DNA from: Globisporangium splendens
Taxonomy: Eukaryota > Oomycota > Peronosporomycetes > Pythiales > Pythiaceae
Assembly: GCA_006386115.1 (NCBI GenBank)
Contig: VFIW01000051.1
Span: 186,001 to 250,000 of the forward strand
Direction of reading: 5' to 3'
Length of the DNA: 64,000 nucleotides
The notes under the pieces were generated by a model. That model made no database searches. It was given only the letters and a program-made list of their open reading frames with translations, and was not told the origin of the DNA. Positions 1 to 11,244 of the stretch are shown here, piece after piece; positions within the stretch are counted from its first letter, which is position 1; each line of letters starts with the position of its first letter. The translations under genes and the position numbers were made by a program.

Positions 1-718
1 GGAGGATCTGCGTGTTCTTGCATACCTGTTCACACGCACTTGGCTCAAGATCCGCGACGTTCTCCAAAATCTGCAGCGAGTTGTAGATGCCTGTGGACTC
101 TTCGTCTTTGTGCTCGATGTCGGGGACGTCCAGCTGGTACAGGTTCGTGACCAGGAGGCTGAGCAGGTTGTGGTCCAGCAGCGCCTTGACGAGCACACGC
201 GTCGGCTCCAGCGACGCGTCGGCGTCGTCGACGTCGGTCAGCTCCGCGAGCAGCGCGATCACATCGAGCCTGACGTCGATGTTCTCGTGCGCGAACAAAC
301 CCAGCAGCATGGGCACGACGTCGAGCTCGACCACGTGCGGGTAGAGTGCCGGCGCGGCCGCGACCTGCTTCCACTTGGTGAGCTCGTCGTCGAGCGCGAC
401 CTCCGAGTCCATAAACTTCTCGGGCGTGTCCGCGTACTTGGAGCGCAGCAGCGCGTTCTTCTTGATGAGCTTGTCGAGCGCCGTCACCATCGACTTGAGC
501 GCGCGCGCGTCCAGGTGGTCCATCTCCTGCGCGGCCGCGGTCGCCAGCAGCGAGTCGAGCTCCTGCTTCGAGAGCGACGCGGAGGATGCGGACGATGCCG
601 CGTGCTTGCGCTTCTTCGCCTGCTGCTGCTGCTGAGCTTCCTGCGCTGCGTCGCGCGCGCGCTTGTCGCCGCCGCCGCCGCCCGCGGCGTCCAGAACGCG
701 CTCAAAGTGGTCTTCCAT
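1..718 (-). CDS. CTNNBL1: Beta-catenin-like protein 1 (5' part, runs off window)
   Basis: The reading frame starts at the ATG 718-716 and stays open to the window edge, about 239 codons. The N-terminus is a Gly/Ala/Gln-rich segment with a basic KKRK stretch, as expected for a nuclear import signal. It is followed by the conserved CTNNBL1 N-terminal region (DTPEKFMDSE, then VVELDVVPMLLGL and an ILENVADLEP helix), the start of the armadillo-like helical repeat. CTNNBL1 is a nuclear armadillo-repeat protein that associates with the Prp19/CDC5L spliceosome complex. The 3' part lies outside the window, so completeness cannot be judged. The assignment rests on motif order and spacing recalled from the family. 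Confidence 0.88.
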   Translation of the reverse strand, partial: MEDHFERVLDAAGGGGGDKRARDAAQEAQQQQQAKKRKHAASSASSASLSKQELDSLLATAAAQEMDHLDARALKSMVTALDKLIKKNALLRSKYADTPEKFMDSEVALDDELTKWKQVAAAPALYPHVVELDVVPMLLGLFAHENIDVRLDVIALLAELTDVDDADASLEPTRVLVKALLDHNLLSLLVTNLYQLDVPDIEHKDEESTGIYNSLQILENVADLEPSACEQVCKNTQIL

Positions 719-849
719 GATCGCTGCTTGTCTGGTCAATTGGGTGTCATGTCGACCCTACAGGAAACACTAGATCTCAGAGGGAAATGGAATCGATTTA
801 GAGGGGAGTTCTAATTGTACGGTTCCTGTATCAGTAAATGCATGGAGGA

Positions 850-2109
850 TTATATCCCTACCGCCTCTCTTATTTGATAATTCAGACTGATTTTAACGAC
901 AGACAAATAAGTATTTTTAACAGACAAAGACAGTGATATGAGATTCAGAGAGGGAAACGCGCCACCTTTTGTGTAAGTGGGTAGTTTTTGCAGCGACAAA
1001 TGCAATTCCTGGAGCTCGTGATCGAGCCCCGAAAGGTCACGATGGACTTGCGCCGAGAATGCGTCGCTGCCTTCGTGCGGCGGTGATGGCTGCTCCACAA
1101 CGCTGCTGCTGTCGTTTAGTCTCTTTGCATCACCACCACCATCTCCATGGCTAGTACGACTGCTACTAGGCTCACTGCTACTGCTAATGGCACTGCTACT
1201 GAGTCTGCTGCCTTTCGAATGGCTGCACCGCATGCGGAGCTCCTTTTCGCTACCATCATTTCCACACGCACTTTGATTCTCTCGGTCATGGACAGCGTCC
1301 ATGCGACACTGCAGCAGGAATGCTCCCCTTTCGCGATCGAGCGTCTCTCGTTCCGCTTTGCCAGGTCGCGTCCAGGGGTCTTGCAAGTTCTTGCTCATGC
1401 TGCTGCTTCGAGTGGCATTGATGGTCGTGGTACCATGCCGAGGTTGCAGGGGTTTACTGACACGAATGGGAGTGTCTGAGCGCGCTGTAAAGTACGCGAC
1501 CTGGACTCGTAGCTGATCGCAATGCACTTGCTCGTCCTCCAGTTGGCTTTTCACGCACTCGAGTTCGGCGCGCGCCTGCACTGCGACAACCTTGTGCCGT
1601 GGTATCTTGTGGTTGACAGCATTTCTCAATCGCTCCAGTTCGCGGTTTGCATCCCCAAGCTCGCCATGTAAACGTGCATTCTCTGCACGAAGCTGCTCGA
1701 GCTAAAGATCCAGCTTGAAGTACTCGTGCGGCCTGGCCTGGCTCAGCTGATGTGCAACATCCTTGCGCGGATGGTGTCTCTGGACCTGCTCGACTTCTTC
1801 CTTCAGACTTCTTGCGAGTGCTCGCAGCGCAACGATCTCTTCTTCTTGGCGCTGACGGTCCACAAGCACGTGCAACAGTTGCTCACGCAAGCGAGCGGCG
1901 CTCTCGTTCTCGCTGTCATCGTCGCAGAGTTGCCTCGTCGTGGCACCTCCACCACCACCACCGCTACCACTGCTTGGAGTAGTAGCTTTTGCAACCTTGG
2001 GTTTCTTGCTCTTCGCTGTCTTCTTTGGAGCAGATGAGCGTTGAGCAGTTCGTGATGGCGCCTTGGCAGTGACAAGCGGACGTCGTGCTTTTCTGCCAAG
2101 TGGGATCAC
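850..2109 (-). CDS. Coiled-coil protein interrupted by one in-frame TAG
   Basis: Two open segments lie in the same frame, 2109-1702 and 1701-850, separated only by the TAG at 1704-1702. The upstream segment has a basic Pro/Lys/Ser-rich N-terminus, a Gly run and then a heptad-like helix (LREQLLHVLVDRQRQEEEI). Straight after the stop the helix resumes (LEQLRAENARLHGELGDANR), so the stop sits inside one continuous coiled coil. The C-terminal part is Ser/Asp-rich. No ATG is obvious at 2109 (GTG there), so the true start or a first exon lies upstream and is unresolved. No family is recognised. Either an amber allele or pseudogene, or two adjacent products. Confidence 0.45.
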
Positions 2110-2250
2110 CGCCTCCTGAAGCGTTTATATCTGGCAAAGATCCTAAAATGAGAGCGGTGGAAAAAAGGAGAGGCGCCGCCTTCTCGTTATGGACATTGTC
2201 GTACTTAGCAGTCCTGGAGACCTCACGACCACGTTGATGATGATCCAGAA

Positions 2251-2586
2251 GTGCACCACTTGAACCTTCCAGCGACACGTCAACTATGCACCGACGCTGG
2301 ATTCTGCGACGACATGCTTCGAGAAATCTGCAAACAGCTTGTCGCGGGCCGAGATGTGTTTCTCACGAGCAAGGTGTCCGAGTCCACGACCACCGAAGAC
2401 CTTGAGCCTGTTAGTGTCCGTGATGTGATTTTGCTGATGCAGCAGCTGTGCATCCAGAGTTTGATGTACTGCGTCCACGACCAGGACATCGTGCCGCAGG
2501 TCGAGCCAATGCGACAGAAGCAGATGCCAGTGCAACGCGTGAGTTTACGACTGCGCTCGCGAATCCGCGCAGCGACATTGAAGTAG
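2251..2586 (+). CDS. Possible small exon/ORF, unrecognised
   Basis: An open frame of about 110 codons preceded by an acceptor-like cttag at 2204-2208. The frame is already open from 2209 and has no convincing ATG. Internal sequence such as VSVRDVILLMQQLCIQSLMY is amphipathic and helical. It could be the last exon of a gene on this strand or a chance frame in the space between two genes. No family is recognised. Confidence 0.2.
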   Translation: MHHLNLPATRQLCTDAGFCDDMLREICKQLVAGRDVFLTSKVSESTTTEDLEPVSVRDVILLMQQLCIQSLMYCVHDQDIVPQVEPMRQKQMPVQRVSLRLRSRIRAATLK

Positions 2587-2589
2587 TAT

Positions 2590-3084
2590 CAGATCTGTAC
2601 TTCAATCCCCTCTTTTGACAATATTAACATTTTACAGTAGCTACCCTATTTATAGCCCCTTGAAGCACGCGTTTCTGTGCCGCTAGCCATTCTTGTTTAT
2701 GACGCGATCCTTCCGACACGTTTCTTCAACTGAGGGAACATTTTTTTGATAAAAAATAAAACTCATTCTTGTTCCTTGAGGGTCAATGAGAACCTCATGG
2801 CCATACCAACGCCATTAAACTCGCAATCGATGCCAGCCCGAATAGCTCTACGATGCGCCAGCGCATCGGCATTCCCTATCATGCCATCGTGCTACTCAGA
2901 CACTCACTGAATGCTTCGAAACATTGCCCAAGTTATTCCAATACTACCACAAAGTGACTCTTCAGAAGTACCTCAACCATTGATTACTGACATAATCCCA
3001 CCCTCTAAAGCTGAACCGTTGCTCCGACTTGTCTTCGAAAACTGGCTGACGACTATATCTACAAAAGAGAGAAAAAGCGCAAGA
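2590..3084. other. Intergenic, upstream of ABHD18
   Basis: AT-richer spacer with no recognisable gene. It presumably holds the ABHD18 promoter and 5' leader. An in-frame upstream ATG at 2911 exists, but the 58 residues it would add do not look like part of the family. Confidence 0.4.
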
Positions 3085-4763
3085 ATGCTCAAGAAGAACG
3101 CTTCGCTCTCGCTCTCGTCCTCTGCGGCGCTGCTGGCGGCGGCGCTGCGCAAGTACTGGCGGCCGCAGCTGCTGCTGCAGTCAGCGCCGCTGGACGGACT
3201 CGCGAGCGTCGTGCCGCACCCGTGGGGGCTGCTCGCGCTGCTGCTGCGGTCGCCGAGCCGCCTGCTCGACGGACTCACGAGCGCGCACCACCGCTACCTG
3301 GACCGCGTGACGGCGACGCTGACGCAGAACCCCGTGCTCTTCCCGAACGGCTTCTTCTGCGACGGGTGGGGCGACATCAACACGCCCAAGCGCGTGCAGG
3401 AGCTGCTGCAGAGCAACCGCATGAGCGAGGTGAACGAACTGCGTCCGGGCGATCTCGTGTGGACCAAGAGGCAGCTTTTGAAGCGCGCTCGAGTGTGCGT
3501 CCAGGAAGGCGCGTTCCCCAGCACACTGCCGAACGCCAAGGAGTTCCTGCCGACGGCCAGTCTCAAGGCGTATTGCGAATTGGTGACTCCGATGGACTGG
3601 GAGAATGGGGATAACGAGACGCCAGTCAATGGTTCGAAAGATCGACCGCTTGTGGGTACGTGTATTGCCTTGCAAACACTGCGCAAAAGGGATGCTGTGC
3701 CTATATGTGCGCTTGTATTTGCTCCTATAGTGCTGCTACCAGGAACGGGTGAGCATGGATTCCTTCATCGGCGGACGTCCATCGCGATCCCATTGGCACG
3801 CCAAGGCGTCGCGACTCTGGTGCGTTTATGTGGGTGATAGTTTATGACTCTGTAAATGGTTGTATCGCTATCTAATGGTGGTGGCTTTTCTCCTCTTGCA
3901 GATCCTGGAAGGTCCATTTTACGGCCGTCGCAAGCCAGAGGATCAGAAAGGCTCCAAGCTGAGAAGGTAGTCTTGCTGCTTTGGGTCTACAGACATCGCA
4001 GTATTCAATATTGACGCTTTGCTTTATCATGCAGGGTGAGCGACTTGCCGATCTTGGGTCAAGCGACAATCGAAGAAGCCAAGTCGCTTTTGATGTATTT
4101 CCAGAAGTACCACGGGTACTCGCACCTGGTGGTCGCTGGTAGCAGCATGGGCGGGCTGCACGCCGCGATGGTCGCGTCTGTGTTTCCTGGTCACGTGGGC
4201 GCGACGGCGTGGCTCGCGCCGCTCTCGGCCGTGCCCGTGTTTGCTGACGGACTGCTCTCGGCGTCGTGCAACTGGAACTCGCTCTACAAACAGCACGAGC
4301 TCCAGCTTCTCGACAAGATGATGCTCGGCCACGGCGTCGCGTCCTCGAACGCCGACGACTACTTTGTGGACGAAGACCCTGTGCAGCAAGCGAAGAAGCG
4401 CATGCGTCTCTTCCTCTCGATCACGGACATCGACAACTTCCACCCGCCCAAGCGCGCCGACGCCGTCGTATTTGTCGTCGGCACCGAGGACGAGTACATT
4501 GGTGTCATGGAACCCCAGTGGGAGGTAATTTGGCTATTGCTAAACCTTTTTGGATACGAGAAGCTCCGTTATAACTGACAGATTGGCTTTGCACCTGGGT
4601 ATTTGTGTTTGTGTATGTGAAGCGTATGCGTGAGAAATGGAAACCCGCGCGCTTCCGCTATTTGAAAACCGGCCACGTGAGCGGCATCTTGCTCGAGCAG
4701 GAGACGTTCCGCAACACGATCCTTGAAGTCATTGAGACGCTCCAGAAACAAGGCAAAGAGTAA
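3085..4763 (+). CDS. ABHD18: ABHD18-like alpha/beta hydrolase, five exons
   Basis: Exons 3085-3655, 3731-3819, 3902-3966, 4035-4524 and 4623-4763 join in phase to give 451 aa. The product has the ABHD18 (C4orf29) signature: a LLPGTGEHGF..RR oxyanion segment, GPFYGRRKPEDQ, the nucleophile elbow GSSMGG (Ser about residue 279), an acidic TEDEY loop and a C-terminal KTGHVSG with the catalytic His. The N-terminus is a hydrophobic Leu/Ala-rich stretch followed by basic residues, possibly an organelle signal or a membrane anchor. In animals ABHD18 is a mitochondrial hydrolase; the substrate here is unknown. All introns are GT-AG (75, 82, 68 and 98 bp). The ATG at 3085 was chosen over 2911 because the extra N-terminus is unlike the family. 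Confidence 0.88.
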
Positions 4764-5483
4764 AGCAGGTGCCATACTATTTAAGCAAGGCACTCGCCTT
4801 TGTACTTCTCCAAACTTACAACCAAACTAATCAATGACACAATAGGAGCAATTTTGTTTTACGATTCCTCGGCACTCACGCATACCTTACACTTTGGCTC
4901 ATGAAGACAGCAAACCATTAGATCGAGATATGTGCTGATAATGATGCGCAATTCGCTGTGCGACACGATTTCGCACCGCATAATCCATTCGAGGTTGTAA
5001 TGGAGCTGCTTGAACAGCGCTATTTGCCTCAGTAATTTGTAAAAAATGCTAAGCCATGATTTCGTTGTCAGCGCACAGGTTTCAAGTAGAAAACGAGTGC
5101 GAACTCAGCTGAACCGAACCTCGTGTCGGAACGTCCAATGGATGTTCATGACTTGCCTTTGGCCACATTGTTTCTTTATTTTCGCATCTCCATCAGCACC
5201 TAAATTCTACCAAATCGTGGTCAAAATCAAAAGAAAAGCGCAGAAACTTTCTGCGAACGCAGCATCACAGACCGTTTCCTCTTGCTTGCGCTGACCGTGA
5301 TGGAAGAATGAGAGCTCTCGACCGGCTCGCGCTGCGTCCCATATTGGCTTTCTCCCCCCCACTCCCTCTGCTCCCTTCTCCAGCATGAATCCATTCGACT
5401 TCTCGCTGCCGCGCATGAAGTATACCATCACGACGGTGGATTAGAGACGACCTATCGAACACCTCACAATCAACACACCAGCC
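4764..5483. other. Intergenic
   Basis: About 700 bp with no supportable gene. Short open frames here lack family motifs. Confidence 0.4.
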
Positions 5484-8385
5484 ATGGTTTACACGTCATG
5501 TCTCGATTGCAGACACCCCATTTTCGTCAACCGCCACGCGCGACTTCGTGCGTCGACTGTCCTTGTCTTGCTGTTCTGTCTCGTGAGTCTATGGACGCGA
5601 TCATCTCACGCACTTCTCCGCAATGACCGAAACCTAATGGCTCAGGTACAGCCCGCACTAGCAGTCACTCGCTCCTCGTCTTCCGACTTTGTCGCGGTTT
5701 ATTACAACCTCTTCCAGAAGAATCAGCAAAGTACACTATCGCCCGTTGTGTTTAAGCAGGAGGTGCCGACGGAAATCCAGACGCGACTGAGCAAGTATTC
5801 GCTGCGATTCCACGAGCTCCCGGAGCTCCTGAAGCGCGCTTTGCTCTGGGAGAGCGGCTACAGTCTTGGGGACAATGCGTCGTTGGCGCAGATCCACACG
5901 CTGTGCGGTCTGACGATGGCACAAATCGCATTGAGTGAAACCGAGTTCAGCGCCTCGAGTTGTGACACGGAACGCTGTAGCAGCGGCTCCAGCGATCGCC
6001 TCTACGCAAGAGTGTGCTAGCCAGATCAGCTTCTCCTAGCGACGAAATGCGCGATCACAGCTGTGGATCGCGTCTCCAGCACGTCGTCGTGGTCGAACAA
6101 GGCGATGGATAACAGCAACACTACCGAGACGATCCCAAATACCCAAATACGGCGGCAACAGTGGCAGGATCCAGAGCTGTCCCAGCCGATCCACGTATAC
6201 GCGATCCACACGACCGAGCAAGAAGACGCCGACGCATGCGCGTCTGAATCCAGCTTGGGGCTTGTGATTCCGTGTGTGCCGTACCAGCGAAGCGATACGC
6301 GCTGGTGCCACCCCAAACAGAGTCCGCTCATGACCAGTGGCTCGAAGAGTACGCGCAGTCGGTATTTCTTGACAACTCCCACTCGGGATCGATGACGGGC
6401 TCTGGTGCTGCTGGGACGGGTCGATTGGTGCTCTCGGACCTGAATGTCTCGGCAAACGTGAAGGACAAGCATGGCGTGTACGTGGACCCAGCTTTCCAGT
6501 GCGATGGCACGTCGTCGGATTTCGCGCAGCAATTTTATCGGCGGTCTCTCGCAGACGCTGAGAGTACGGCTGCTCTCGACAAACTCACGATCGAGCAGCC
6601 ACTCCCCAAGGAAATGGAGCAGCGGCTTTCCGATGCCGGACTGAGCTTTAACGATTTGCCATCACTGTTGCAGCGTGCGCTTGTGTGGGACTCTGGGTAT
6701 GCGTTTGCGAAAGGAGACGGCGGAAGCGAAACACTGCGACCAGTGTACGTGAAATGCGGTCTCGCGATGAGCGATATCGCGATACCCCGCGAGAGTGTGA
6801 GCAATGCCGAGTGTGAAGTGCAAACGTGCTCGTCGTCTTTGGACGCAGGCTCCAACTAGCCAGTCTCTCACCGCGCGCTGTCGTGTACAAATGATCGGAT
6901 TGTGCGCGAGACGCGGTGCGCGATTGCGAATGCTGATGCAGTCGAGCGCTCGAATCGGATTGCCGTGTGGGCCGATGGAGGCGTGGGTACGGCGACGCCA
7001 GACATGAACATCAAGAAATACAGCGTCGAGAGCGAGAATGCGTCGTTTGTGCTATTGGGCATACATGCCACGCGAGACGACCTGGACGCGGGGACATCTT
7101 CGGAATGCATCGACAAGCCGTCCATGATTATACCTTGTGTGCCTTATGCGTCAACGGGACACACAGACAATGCCAACAGCACAGGCGAAGGCGAATGGTG
7201 CCGTCCGAAACCGGGGGCGCTGGTGACGTCGTGGCTGCGGCAAGTCGCCAAGGAGAAGAAAGTGAGCCTGCTGTACCTGATTCCGATCCTGATCGCGGTC
7301 GCACTCGCGGTCACGGGGCTCGCTGCCTACATTCGACGGACGTCGTTCAAGCGAATCGACGGGAAGCGCGATGAATCACGGCGGAACGTGACGGCAATCA
7401 TCTCGACACCCGACAGGACGTACGCGTCTGGACGCTTTTCGCTGTCGCAGCGAAGCTCACTCGCGGTCGGAGAAGCACGCTTGTCGGACTTTTCGTCGGC
7501 CTCGATTGAAAGCTTTGCTGCCTTCAGCGCCAACAATGTGCTAAACACGCTGGCGAACCATCCGTCGCTGCGGCTCAGCTCATTCTTGTACGACCAACTG
7601 CAATTCCACGAGCTGGTGTCCAAGCAAGGAGACCGCATCGAAGTGTGGCGAGGCGTGTATCGTGGCTCCAACGTTGCGACCAAGCGACTAGCAAAGACAG
7701 GCAAGATCCTGTATGACGACTTGGAGGCGTTTATGAGTGAAATCACGCTCAACGCGTCCTGTGCATGATCGCGGAATACGTCGAGAATGGCGATCTGCAG
7801 CTGTATCTAACGCATCGAAGTCTGCAACTCGCTTGGGAGAAGAACAAGATGCACATTGCATTGGGCATTGCGAATGCCATGTGTTACTTACACCAGCAGC
7901 GACCAGCAGTGTTCCATAGCGACCTGAAGGCGAAGAATGTGCTCCTCTCGTCCGAGTTGGATGCAAAGCTGATCGGTTGCGGTGCACGACGGTGGTCCAA
8001 AGCCGATGGCAGTTCCGCACCACGGAGTGTCCCATCTCCGTTCTGGACTGCGCCAGAAGTGCTCCGGAGCCACGCGCACTCCGAAAAGGCCGACATGTAC
8101 TCGTTTGGCGTAGTGCTCTCAGAGCTGGACACCCACCAGCTTCCCTACGAAGGCATCACAAGCTTACGAACCGGCGAGAACTTGAGTCCACTGGAAATTC
8201 TAGAAAAGGCGATTGCAAACGAGCTGCGCCCCGCACTGTCGCCGTTTTGTCCGCTGGAGGTCGCCGACCTGATTGAAGCGTGTCTGCATGCAGATCCACA
8301 GCAGCGGCCGAGCGCGAGAGAAGCCATCGTGGTGCTCGCGCGCGTGCCCATCGTGGTTGTCAGTGCCAAAACGTACAGCTTTTAG
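5484..8385 (+). pseudogene. Decayed TKL receptor-like kinase with two tandem ectodomains
   Basis: The start encodes a signal-peptide-like N-terminus (TVLVLLFCLVSLW). Ectodomain 1 follows (LPELLKRALLWESGY, a C..C pair, VYAIH, VIPCVPY). In-frame TAG codons lie at 6018-6020 (ectodomain 1) and 6857-6859 (ectodomain 2). Both fall at the same region of the module, near the conserved C-x10-C motif, and homology resumes in frame after each. A one-base shift near 6325-6340 moves ectodomain 1 into the frame of ectodomain 2. A membrane helix at about 7262-7335 (LLYLIPILIAVALAVTG) precedes a kinase domain that has lost roughly the alphaC-to-beta4 segment at 7766 with a second frame change. The remaining kinase has HSD for HRD and GCG for DFG. 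The two intact relatives at 58.6-63.4 kb have one ectodomain each. Read as a relic; a pseudokinase product is less likely. Confidence 0.8.
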
Positions 8386-8777
8386 ATCGAGAGAGTAGAG
8401 AGTTCGAGTAGCGCTTGGTGCATTTGTGATTTTTTACACAAATGCGGAGCTGCTGACGTGATGTTGGATGTCCACTTCAGCGCGACACGAAGTGTCGGAT
8501 GCTGTACTTTCTACCATTAGGGGTAGTTTTCAATTTTGAAGGTTCTTTTACAAGACGGATACCATGCCAGGTACAAAGGTACACTTTTAGCCGGTTAAAT
8601 TGCAATGGCAGGTTGCTGCTAACGGTGGCCGCTTACAGAATCCTTTGCTAAATGATACCCCTCTAATTTGATCGAACAATGCTTGAATGAAAGCTCACCC
8701 CTGCATTATTTGATATTGACTGCATGTGCCTTGATGACACAAACAATCCCAGAAACAAAAGAAAACCAAAGCGAAAT
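8386..8777. other. Intergenic, NPRL3 upstream region
   Basis: Spacer between the kinase relic and NPRL3 with no gene. An in-frame ATG at 8724 would add 18 residues to NPRL3 but the family start fits 8778 better. Confidence 0.4.
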
Positions 8778-10763
8778 ATGAGCACGCTGCTGGGCATCGC
8801 GCTCGTGGTGGACGACATCAACAAGGGCTGCAACCTGGCGTTCCGGTACCCAGCGGTGCCGGCAGGCGGCTCGGCGGACCAGGTGTCGCCGTTCCACAAG
8901 CTCAGTCCGTCGCTGCTCGCCAAGCTCTTCCGCCCCAAGAACGCGCTTTGCAACCAGAGCTTCGAGCTCGTCATGGACGACCTGCGCTTCGTGAGCCACC
9001 CGGTGCTCGTGACGCACCGGGTATCCGCCGCCGCTGTCGCGCATGGTCTTCACTCTTTGCATGCGCCGCTACCGCCAGGCGTCTCCAGCGGCTTCAGTCA
9101 GCATGCCGCAGCCGGTGCAGTGTCCAGCGGCGCGTCGTTCATCGGAGTGGCGAGCAGCGCAGCGGCAGGGAGTATGCTCGCGACTGCTGCTGGCGGTGCG
9201 AATGCGAACGCTATAGCGATAGCGGCAGCAGGTAGTGACCGCACAGAGACGACGATGTTCAACATCATCTTTGCGCTGGAGGAGCTCCCGCAGCTCCAGG
9301 AAGAGGACGCCGACTTGGTGCAGCGACGCCGTCGCAGTATTTCGGCGTTCCGCACCGTCGCGGCGCAGCTCGCGAATGGGCTGCTGCACGAAGAGCTGCG
9401 CTCGGGGTTCGTGTCCAGAGAAGTGCGCGAGTTGCTGCACATTCGCGATGAACTCATGCAGAATGAGCGACTCGTGAACGCCTCGAACGGTGGCGGAGGA
9501 GCGCTCGGTGGCGGCGGCGGTGGTGGTGGAAGCAGCAACAACAACAGCAGCAGTGTCGGCAACCACCATCGCAACAAGGACGGAGCCAACTCTGAGAGCA
9601 CGAGTTCCGGCGGCGTTGAAGTCGACCCGCAGACGTTCATCGACGTGTCACTGGGCAAAAGCGTGCTCGCGAACGACCTCAAGAGCGTCTTCCACGGTCT
9701 CGACGAGTCCGGCACCGTGCACGTGGTCATCAACCGCTGGGTCAAGCTCTCGCTCACTCTCACGGACTCGGTCGCCGTCCAGATGCACAACCTGCGTCCG
9801 TACCACACGCTGCTGTTGCTCGCGGACGAGGAGAAGATCGTCGCGTCGCTACCGGCGGACCACTCGCAGCAGCTACGCATCCTCATCGACGCCGCGAACC
9901 CGCTCAAGAGCTTTCAGGAGATCGCGCTCGAGACGTCGATCCCGATCCACCACGTGTTTCGGCTCTCGGCGCATCTGGTTTACTGGGGCTTTGGCAAAGT
10001 CATCGACACGATCACGCTGCGCAATATCTATCAGGTCAATCCGCAGGCCAACCTGCGGTCGCAGTCGGTGCTTGCGCTCGCGTTCCGCCGCAAGTTCCCG
10101 CCCCACGAGCTCAGCGAGGTGCTCTCGACTTTTTCGGGATCCCGGTCCATCAGCGAGTACATGAAGAGCCTGTCGACGCCGAAAGCCAAGACCGAGTACA
10201 TCCACATGCTGATTTGGTTGCTGCAGCAGAATTTCATCACCCAGCTGCATCGGTACGTGTATTTCATGATCCCGTCCGAAGGCGACCATGCCGCCGATGC
10301 CATGGGACCAGAGGGGGGCAACTCATACGACGAGAACCACTCGTTCGGGTCCAACAATCACAGCAGTCACAGTCGCAATAACACGAGCTTCCTCGGTCTC
10401 ACAAACGCGCTGAGCGATCCGCAGCAGCAACTTGAGAATTTCTCGCTCCAGTCGTTCATTTCTTCGGCCCGATCGACGGCAGCAAAACCAAAGCCACCCC
10501 CAGAGAAGAGCACAGTGATGACCACGACCACGACGGTCACGGGCGCCAGCAATCCGTTCGCGCTGACAGACCAGGAGCGCGACTATCTGGACAAAATTGC
10601 GACGACCAATCCGGTGTACACGCTGTTTAAGCGGCTTTGCGTGTACTTCCACGGTCAGTACCATCTCGAAGAGATCATGTGGCGCGAGAACGTGTCGCGC
10701 AGCGAATTGCGCACCGTGTTGAGTACGTACCAGGATATCATTGTCTGCTGCCTCCATGAATAA
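8778..10763 (+). CDS. NPRL3: NPRL3, GATOR1 subunit
   Basis: Single exon, 661 aa from the ATG at 8778. The N-terminal longin-type start (GIALVVDDINKGCNLAFRYP) matches the family. The core follows (FELVMDDLRFVSHP, FNIIFALEEL, SREVRELLHIRDEL), interrupted by low-complexity Ala/Gly and Gly/Asn/Ser insertions at about 110-155 and 235-275. The C-terminal half has helix-turn-helix-like segments (LKSFQEIALETSIPIHHV, QLHRYVYFMIPSEGD) and a closing ITATTNPVYTLFKRL-type block near 620. NPRL3 pairs with NPRL2 and DEPDC5 in GATOR1, the GTPase-activating complex that switches off Rag GTPases and TORC1 when amino acids are short. Nothing looks broken. Confidence 0.9.
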   Translation: MSTLLGIALVVDDINKGCNLAFRYPAVPAGGSADQVSPFHKLSPSLLAKLFRPKNALCNQSFELVMDDLRFVSHPVLVTHRVSAAAVAHGLHSLHAPLPPGVSSGFSQHAAAGAVSSGASFIGVASSAAAGSMLATAAGGANANAIAIAAAGSDRTETTMFNIIFALEELPQLQEEDADLVQRRRRSISAFRTVAAQLANGLLHEELRSGFVSREVRELLHIRDELMQNERLVNASNGGGGALGGGGGGGGSSNNNSSSVGNHHRNKDGANSESTSSGGVEVDPQTFIDVSLGKSVLANDLKSVFHGLDESGTVHVVINRWVKLSLTLTDSVAVQMHNLRPYHTLLLLADEEKIVASLPADHSQQLRILIDAANPLKSFQEIALETSIPIHHVFRLSAHLVYWGFGKVIDTITLRNIYQVNPQANLRSQSVLALAFRRKFPPHELSEVLSTFSGSRSISEYMKSLSTPKAKTEYIHMLIWLLQQNFITQLHRYVYFMIPSEGDHAADAMGPEGGNSYDENHSFGSNNHSSHSRNNTSFLGLTNALSDPQQQLENFSLQSFISSARSTAAKPKPPPEKSTVMTTTTTVTGASNPFALTDQERDYLDKIATTNPVYTLFKRLCVYFHGQYHLEEIMWRENVSRSELRTVLSTYQDIIVCCLHE

Positions 10764-11244
10764 GTAATACGAAGTTGAGGTCCAAGCTCAAAGCACCACT
10801 AGACAAGAGTGGTTGAGCGTCAAAAGTCATGCTGAAGTCGCGTTCTAGGTGGTTAGCCAAGTATGGACGGTGTTGTCGATGGCGATGTATAGGAAGCAGC
10901 ATCGTGCCAAAGACTAGATACAACTTCAGCCTGGGATGGAACGCTGCTCCATGTCTCTTGCATCCGAAACCATATATAAGAGCTGCGGCAATAACTCCAT
11001 CGAGATCATTCTGCTTTTGCCCCGTCTCTGGCCGCTTTATGCAGCATCTCATCAGTTTGATGTGATGCAGCCGCCCATCGCCCTCAGTCGTTCGTTCATC
11101 AAACGCCTCGGGATCGCAGCCACTGACGTCCTTCCATCGTCTCTGTCTGTGCGATGGTCACTGCTTCAATATGCTGCAATCCCGTGGACTCACTCTCCAA
11201 TACGCGCTCTTCAGACCACGCCCTCGTACCCAGGTATCCAAATC
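10764..11244. other. Intergenic, SWEET-1 upstream region
   Basis: No gene seen. A frame open from 10936 runs into SWEET-1 exon 1, but the added residues are not transporter-like, so this is taken as leader and promoter. Confidence 0.4.
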
